NCBI RefSeq assembly: GCF_020564935.1 | Contig: NZ_JAJCXB010000012.1 | Span: 1-64,000 of the forward strand | Source: Streptomyces pinistramenti | GTDB lineage: Bacteria; Actinomycetota; Actinomycetes; Streptomycetales; Streptomycetaceae | DNA: 64,000 nucleotides | Direction: 5' to 3' | In this document: positions 60,846 to 64,000 of the stretch, piece after piece | Layout: each line of letters opens with the position of its first letter | Numbering within the stretch: position 1 is the first letter of the stretch | The notes under the pieces: model-generated | Told to the model about the DNA's origin: nothing | Database searches by the model: none | The model's input: the letters and a program-made list of their open reading frames with translations, nothing else | Program-made: the position numbers and the translations under genes

Positions 60846-61295
60846 ATGGAGAATGCGGTGGTTGAGCGGGACGAGGCGAAGAACCCGAAGTTGGGCGGAA
60901 TTCAAGTTATTCGGGGCTGGGACATGTCGCCGGATTCCGATGAGTCGCCGGAAGTGCAGCGCATGGGCGGGATTTACCAGAAGTCGGCAGGGGCGCAGAA
61001 TATCTGGCTCGGCAAGGTCTACACGCCGCCCGGTGTGGCCACCTCCGTCCACCATCACGGTGTTGCGGAAACCGCCGGATACGTACTGCAGGGGCAGGCA
61101 CGTATGCACTACGGCGACAACCTTGAGTACCACCTCGACATGGAAGAGGGGGACTTCGTCTACGTACCGCCCCAGTTGGTGCACGTGGAGGCCAACCGGA
61201 GCGAGACCTCCGGGCTGATCGTGCTGGTGAGCAGGGTGCCGGACAACATCGTGGTGGACGTGGACTCGCCGAAGTTCACCAAGGGCGCCAACTAG
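60846..61295 (+). CDS. cupin-domain protein
   Basis: A 149-aa single cupin. Motif 1, VHHHGVAETAGYVLQGQARM (about 68-87), has the His-His-His...Glu metal ligands; motif 2 is EGDFVYVPPQLVHVEAN (about 103-119) with the last His. Small cupins of this kind act as isomerases, cyclases, oxygenases or ligand sensors in biosynthetic clusters. The substrate is unknown. AGGA lies about 9 nt before the ATG. Its place between the LysR gene and the exporter suggests membership of the aromatic cluster. Confidence 0.85.
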   Translation: MENAVVERDEAKNPKLGGIQVIRGWDMSPDSDESPEVQRMGGIYQKSAGAQNIWLGKVYTPPGVATSVHHHGVAETAGYVLQGQARMHYGDNLEYHLDMEEGDFVYVPPQLVHVEANRSETSGLIVLVSRVPDNIVVDVDSPKFTKGAN

Positions 61296-61423
61296 CCTCA
61301 CGCGTCGGCCTCAAGAATCAGCGTCAAGCGCTGCTTAAGGCTGGGGAGAATTTCGTAACTGTACTTACACGCACTCCCCCGCGAGCCTGGATGTGTCCCG
61401 ATCGACGTTCACAGGAGGACCGC

Positions 61424-63007
61424 GTGACCACCAGGCAGGGCGCCACGGACAGAGCCATCGACGCAGGCGCTGACGGTGCCGCCGGAACCTCCGACCGACC
61501 GGGCGGGCACCGGGCCTTGACGGCCGTGATGTGCGCCTGCGTCATCCTGGTCTTCGGCATGATCAGCGCCATCAACATGGCGGTCCCCAAGCTGTCGGCC
61601 AGCGCTCTGCGGCCGTCATCGACCGAGATGCTGTGGGTGGTCGACGCCTACGCCATCGTCTTCGCCTGCCTGCTGATCCCGGCCGGCGCCATTGGGGACC
61701 GCCGCGGCCGCAAGGGCACGCTGATGGTGGGGCTCGGCCTGTTCGCGGCGGGCTGCCTGCTGTCCGCCGCGGCCCCGAACATCTCGGTCCTGCTGCTGGC
61801 CCGTGCGGTGACCGGGGCAGGCGCGGCCTTCGTGCTGCCGAACACCCTGTCACTGCTTCTCGGCGTACTCGCGGATGACCGCAAGCCCGTGGCCATCGCC
61901 ACCTGGACCGCCATGAGCGGACTCGGCGGGATCATCGGCAACGCGGTCAGCGGCCTGGTCCTTCAGTTTCTGCCGTGGCAGGGCCTGTTCCTCACGGTGG
62001 TACCCGTCGCGTTGATCCTGCTGCTGCTGACGGCCAAGGTCTCGCCGCGCACCGCCACCCAGGACAGCCCGCTGGACCCGGGCGGTTCCGTCCTGCTCGC
62101 AGCCGCCTTCGTCGGGCTGCTCTACGGAGTCATCGAGGCCCCCGAACTGGGCTGGACCTCGGTCCCGGTGCTGGTGGCCCTCCTCGCGGCAGTGCTGCTG
62201 TTCGCCGCCTTCGTACGCTACGAGCTGCGCCATCCGCACCCGCTGATGGACCCCAGGGTCTTCGCCGAACCGCGGCTGCGTGCCGGGGCGTTGGGCATCG
62301 CCATGTCATTCGTCGCGGTCTTCGCACTGTTCTACGTCAACGCGCAGTACCTCCAGTACGCCAAGGGCTTCTCGCCCCTCCTGGCCGGTATCGGGGTTCT
62401 TCCGCTGTCGCTCGGCACGTTCACCACCTCCCGCAACAGCCTGATCCTGACCCGCCGCTTCGGCTCGACACCCGTCGTCACCGTGGGCCTGCTCGGCACC
62501 GCAGGAGGGCTGGTGCTGCTCGCACTGGCCACACCGCAGACCCCGTACTGGCTGTACGTGATCTACCTGCTGGTCTTCGCCGTCAGCACGGGCATGGCTG
62601 TACCGCCGCTGTCCATCGGCATCATCTCCTCGCTGCCGGCGAACCGCTCGGGACTGGGCTCCGGAATCAACAGCTCCACCCGAGAACTCGGCAGCGCGAT
62701 CGGCGTCGCCGTGATCGGCACCATCCTCAGCTTCCAACTCGCCGGCCACCTGCCGCAGTCGGTACTCGCCAAGGGTGATGCCGTACGCCACTCCACCGCC
62801 AGCGCCCTCGCGGCGGCCGAGCAGGTGGGCCCCACCGAGCACGCCCAGGTCATCCGGGCGTTCACCGACGCCATGGACAACGGCTTCCTGGTGATCGCCG
62901 CGGCCGTACTGGCGACCTCGGTCCTCGTGGTCATCTGGTACCGAAAGCCGGTCACGGCAGCTCTGCCCGACGACAGTTCCGACACCCCGGCACCGTCCCA
63001 GAAGTAA
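61424..63007 (+). CDS. MFS drug exporter, DHA2 (14-TM) family
   Basis: A 527-aa efflux protein with about 14 predicted membrane helices. It has motif A in GAIGDRRGRKGTLMVGLG (about 87), the early helix MCACVILVFGMISAINMAVP, the WVVDAYAIVFACLLIPAG segment (about 68) and motif C-like GLGGIIGNAVSG (about 167). The DHA2 group exports drugs and self-made metabolites by proton antiport. It is the natural export candidate for the neighbouring cluster. GTG 61424 follows AGGAGG. GTAACTGTACTTAC (61355-61368), a near-palindrome upstream, may be an operator. Confidence 0.93.
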   Translation: MTTRQGATDRAIDAGADGAAGTSDRPGGHRALTAVMCACVILVFGMISAINMAVPKLSASALRPSSTEMLWVVDAYAIVFACLLIPAGAIGDRRGRKGTLMVGLGLFAAGCLLSAAAPNISVLLLARAVTGAGAAFVLPNTLSLLLGVLADDRKPVAIATWTAMSGLGGIIGNAVSGLVLQFLPWQGLFLTVVPVALILLLLTAKVSPRTATQDSPLDPGGSVLLAAAFVGLLYGVIEAPELGWTSVPVLVALLAAVLLFAAFVRYELRHPHPLMDPRVFAEPRLRAGALGIAMSFVAVFALFYVNAQYLQYAKGFSPLLAGIGVLPLSLGTFTTSRNSLILTRRFGSTPVVTVGLLGTAGGLVLLALATPQTPYWLYVIYLLVFAVSTGMAVPPLSIGIISSLPANRSGLGSGINSSTRELGSAIGVAVIGTILSFQLAGHLPQSVLAKGDAVRHSTASALAAAEQVGPTEHAQVIRAFTDAMDNGFLVIAAAVLATSVLVVIWYRKPVTAALPDDSSDTPAPSQK

Positions 63008-63073
63008 CGACGCGCGTGGCGTGGTCCCGCTCATCGTCACCGCGCCACTTGAACCGCCGACCGACCGGCCCAC

Positions 63074-63114
63074 GGCTGGGCGCCCACCGCTCACACGACG
63101 GTGGGTGCCCAGCC
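63074..63114 (+). terminator. strong terminator after the MFS exporter
   Basis: A 16-bp stem with one G-U pair: GGCTGGGCGCCCACCG with CGGTGGGTGCCCAGCC, 9-nt loop, 66 nt past the stop. Confidence 0.85.
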
Positions 63115-63332
63115 GCGCCGCGTTGTGCGCTCGGTGGCCTGTGTGCGGAGGGAGCGGTGACCGGCGAGTCCGGGAGCGCCAAGAGGTGATCTTGGGGTCC
63201 TGACCCGGGGCTCCGCCGCCCGCGCGGCGGCGGGTCGGCGTGTACGGGCACCCGGCCGGTGGCACCACCGCTGCCGAGGCGAGGTCGGTGCTGTGGACCA
63301 CGTGCACGAAGTGGACGTGGTCCGGATCGATG

Positions 63333-63359
63333 GCCGGGCCCCGTAACCGGCGGCCCGGC
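63333..63359 (-). terminator. terminator after the YbaB gene
   Basis: GCCGGGCC pairs with GGCCCGGC (8 bp, 11-nt loop), 4 bp past the stop codon reading leftward. Confidence 0.65.
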
Positions 63360-63363
63360 GGGG

Positions 63364-63813
63364 TCAGCGCGGCGCGGGGCCGTCCTTGGTGGCGGAGGGG
63401 GGAGAGGCGGCGCCGAGGTCGGCGATGGTCTTGAGGGCGCCGAGCGGATCGGTGGTCCGGGCGTTCTGCTGCTGCTTGTTCTGTTCGGTCAGGCCCTCCG
63501 TCAGGCCCAGCATGCTTTCGGTGAAGTCGCCGACCTGCTTCGCCCGCATCTCCCGGAGAGTCGACTGCGCCGCGCTGACGGCCGCGATGACCAGGTCCTC
63601 CAGCGTCTGCGGGTCGTCCGGGTCGATGACCGACGGGTCCACGCGCAGCGAGGTCAGGATCCCGTCGGGGTTCACCTTCGCGGTGACCAGGCCGCCGCCC
63701 GCGTGCCCGGTCATCTCGCTGTCCTTCATCCCGCCCAGGCCGGCCAGGCGCCCTTGAAGGTCGTGCATGCGCGCGGTGAGGGCGCTGATGTCGAATGACG
63801 GGCTGTCGGACAT
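63364..63813 (-). CDS. YbaB/EbfC-family nucleoid-associated protein
   Basis: A 149-aa protein of the YbaB/EbfC family. It has an N-terminal helix (ISALTARMHDLQGRLAGLGG), then the family core GGGLVTAKVNPDGILTSLRV (about 45-64), DPSVIDPDDPQTLEDLVIAA and a second helix with VSAAQSTLREMRAKQVGDFT. The C-terminus is Gln-rich and disordered. Members bind DNA as dimers; in actinobacteria many paralogues sit beside secretion or toxin-like genes. The ATG follows GAGGAG. Its upstream neighbours lie beyond the window. Confidence 0.88.
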   Translation of the reverse strand: MSDSPSFDISALTARMHDLQGRLAGLGGMKDSEMTGHAGGGLVTAKVNPDGILTSLRVDPSVIDPDDPQTLEDLVIAAVSAAQSTLREMRAKQVGDFTESMLGLTEGLTEQNKQQQNARTTDPLGALKTIADLGAASPPSATKDGPAPR

Positions 63814-64000
63814 GGGTGGTGCTCCTCGTGCGGTGTGGAGTGGGCGCGGGCCGGGCGGCGCATGACTGACCGGACGGACCCGCGGGGGGGCTCCGGTGGG
63901 CGGCGTGCCGGCGGCCGCGCGGCATCGAGAGCGGGGCGGCACCGGTCCACGGCCATCCTCCTGCCCGGCCCGGCGCGTGCCCATGTCCCTGTTCGGGGAT

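Larger units (their letters stand above)
63008..63363. other. intergenic region between convergent genes
   Basis: No gene. It holds the terminators of the MFS and YbaB genes and a further GC hairpin, CCGCCGCC/GGCGGCGG (63213-63233). Confidence 0.5.

Noticed and set aside
1..64000. CRISPR arrays, tRNA or rRNA genes, insertion sequences, integrase or attachment sites.
   Set aside because: No spaced identical repeats, cloverleaf-like sequence, transposase or recombinase motif was seen. The tandem repeats at 33369 and 43048 have no spacers.

Overview
The window is a GC-rich actinobacterial chromosome segment, almost certainly from a Streptomyces or a close relative. The reasons are the strong third-position G/C bias, frequent GTG starts, a conservon (cvn) operon, an MreB/Mbl-type protein, TTA codons confined to a few regulators and one monooxygenase gene, and promoters placed 6-7 nt from start codons (leaderless mRNAs). 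No rRNA, tRNA, CRISPR array, integrase or complete insertion sequence was recognised.

Left part (1-12.3 kb): a sugar-isomerase/oxidoreductase pair, a RecD2-like helicase, citrate synthase with strong terminators, a copper chaperone with a CsoR-like operator, a DedA membrane protein, a GNAT acetyltransferase, an IolG-like dehydrogenase divergent from its LacI regulator, a ketopantoate-reductase-like protein and a small HTH protein.

12.5-23.4 kb is a myo-inositol catabolism locus built as two divergent operons around a shared operator region. The leftward arm has an iolE-like dehydratase, an iolG-like dehydrogenase, a shortened isomerase and a sugar transporter. The rightward arm has iolC, a Cgl0159-family aldolase-like protein, iolB, iolD and iolA/mmsA. 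Together they take inositol to acetyl-CoA and DHAP.

23.5-33.4 kb: a membrane protein, a secreted-hydrolase/ABC-ATPase fusion with its permease, a lipoprotein esterase, a FUSC-family membrane protein and an MreB/Mbl homologue. 33.4-39 kb: a TetR regulator divergent from a frameshifted FAD monooxygenase, then a complete cvnABCD conservon. 39-47.4 kb: a STAND-like NTPase/TPR protein, a CDP-glycerol-transferase-like protein carrying an 8-bp minisatellite inside its reading frame, a small protein whose N-terminus resembles that of the STAND protein, and two overlapping SPFH-domain genes.

47.5-63 kb is the accessory, specialised-metabolism part. It holds a selinadiene-synthase-like sesquiterpene cyclase with a cytochrome P450, then a CYP157-type P450 lacking the ExxR motif. 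Next comes an unusual compact cluster: class II DAHP synthase, prephenate dehydratase, a single-domain AfsA-like hotdog protein, chorismate mutase and a PaaY/gamma-carbonic-anhydrase-like hexapeptide protein. The same stretch carries two HTH-only LuxR proteins, a LysR regulator, a cupin and a 14-TM MFS exporter. DAHP synthase, chorismate mutase and prephenate dehydratase form a complete flux-in/flux-out set toward phenylpyruvate. All three regulators carry a TTA codon, so the cluster is predicted to depend on the bldA tRNA. This is the best candidate for an undescribed system in the window. A YbaB/EbfC gene ends the window.
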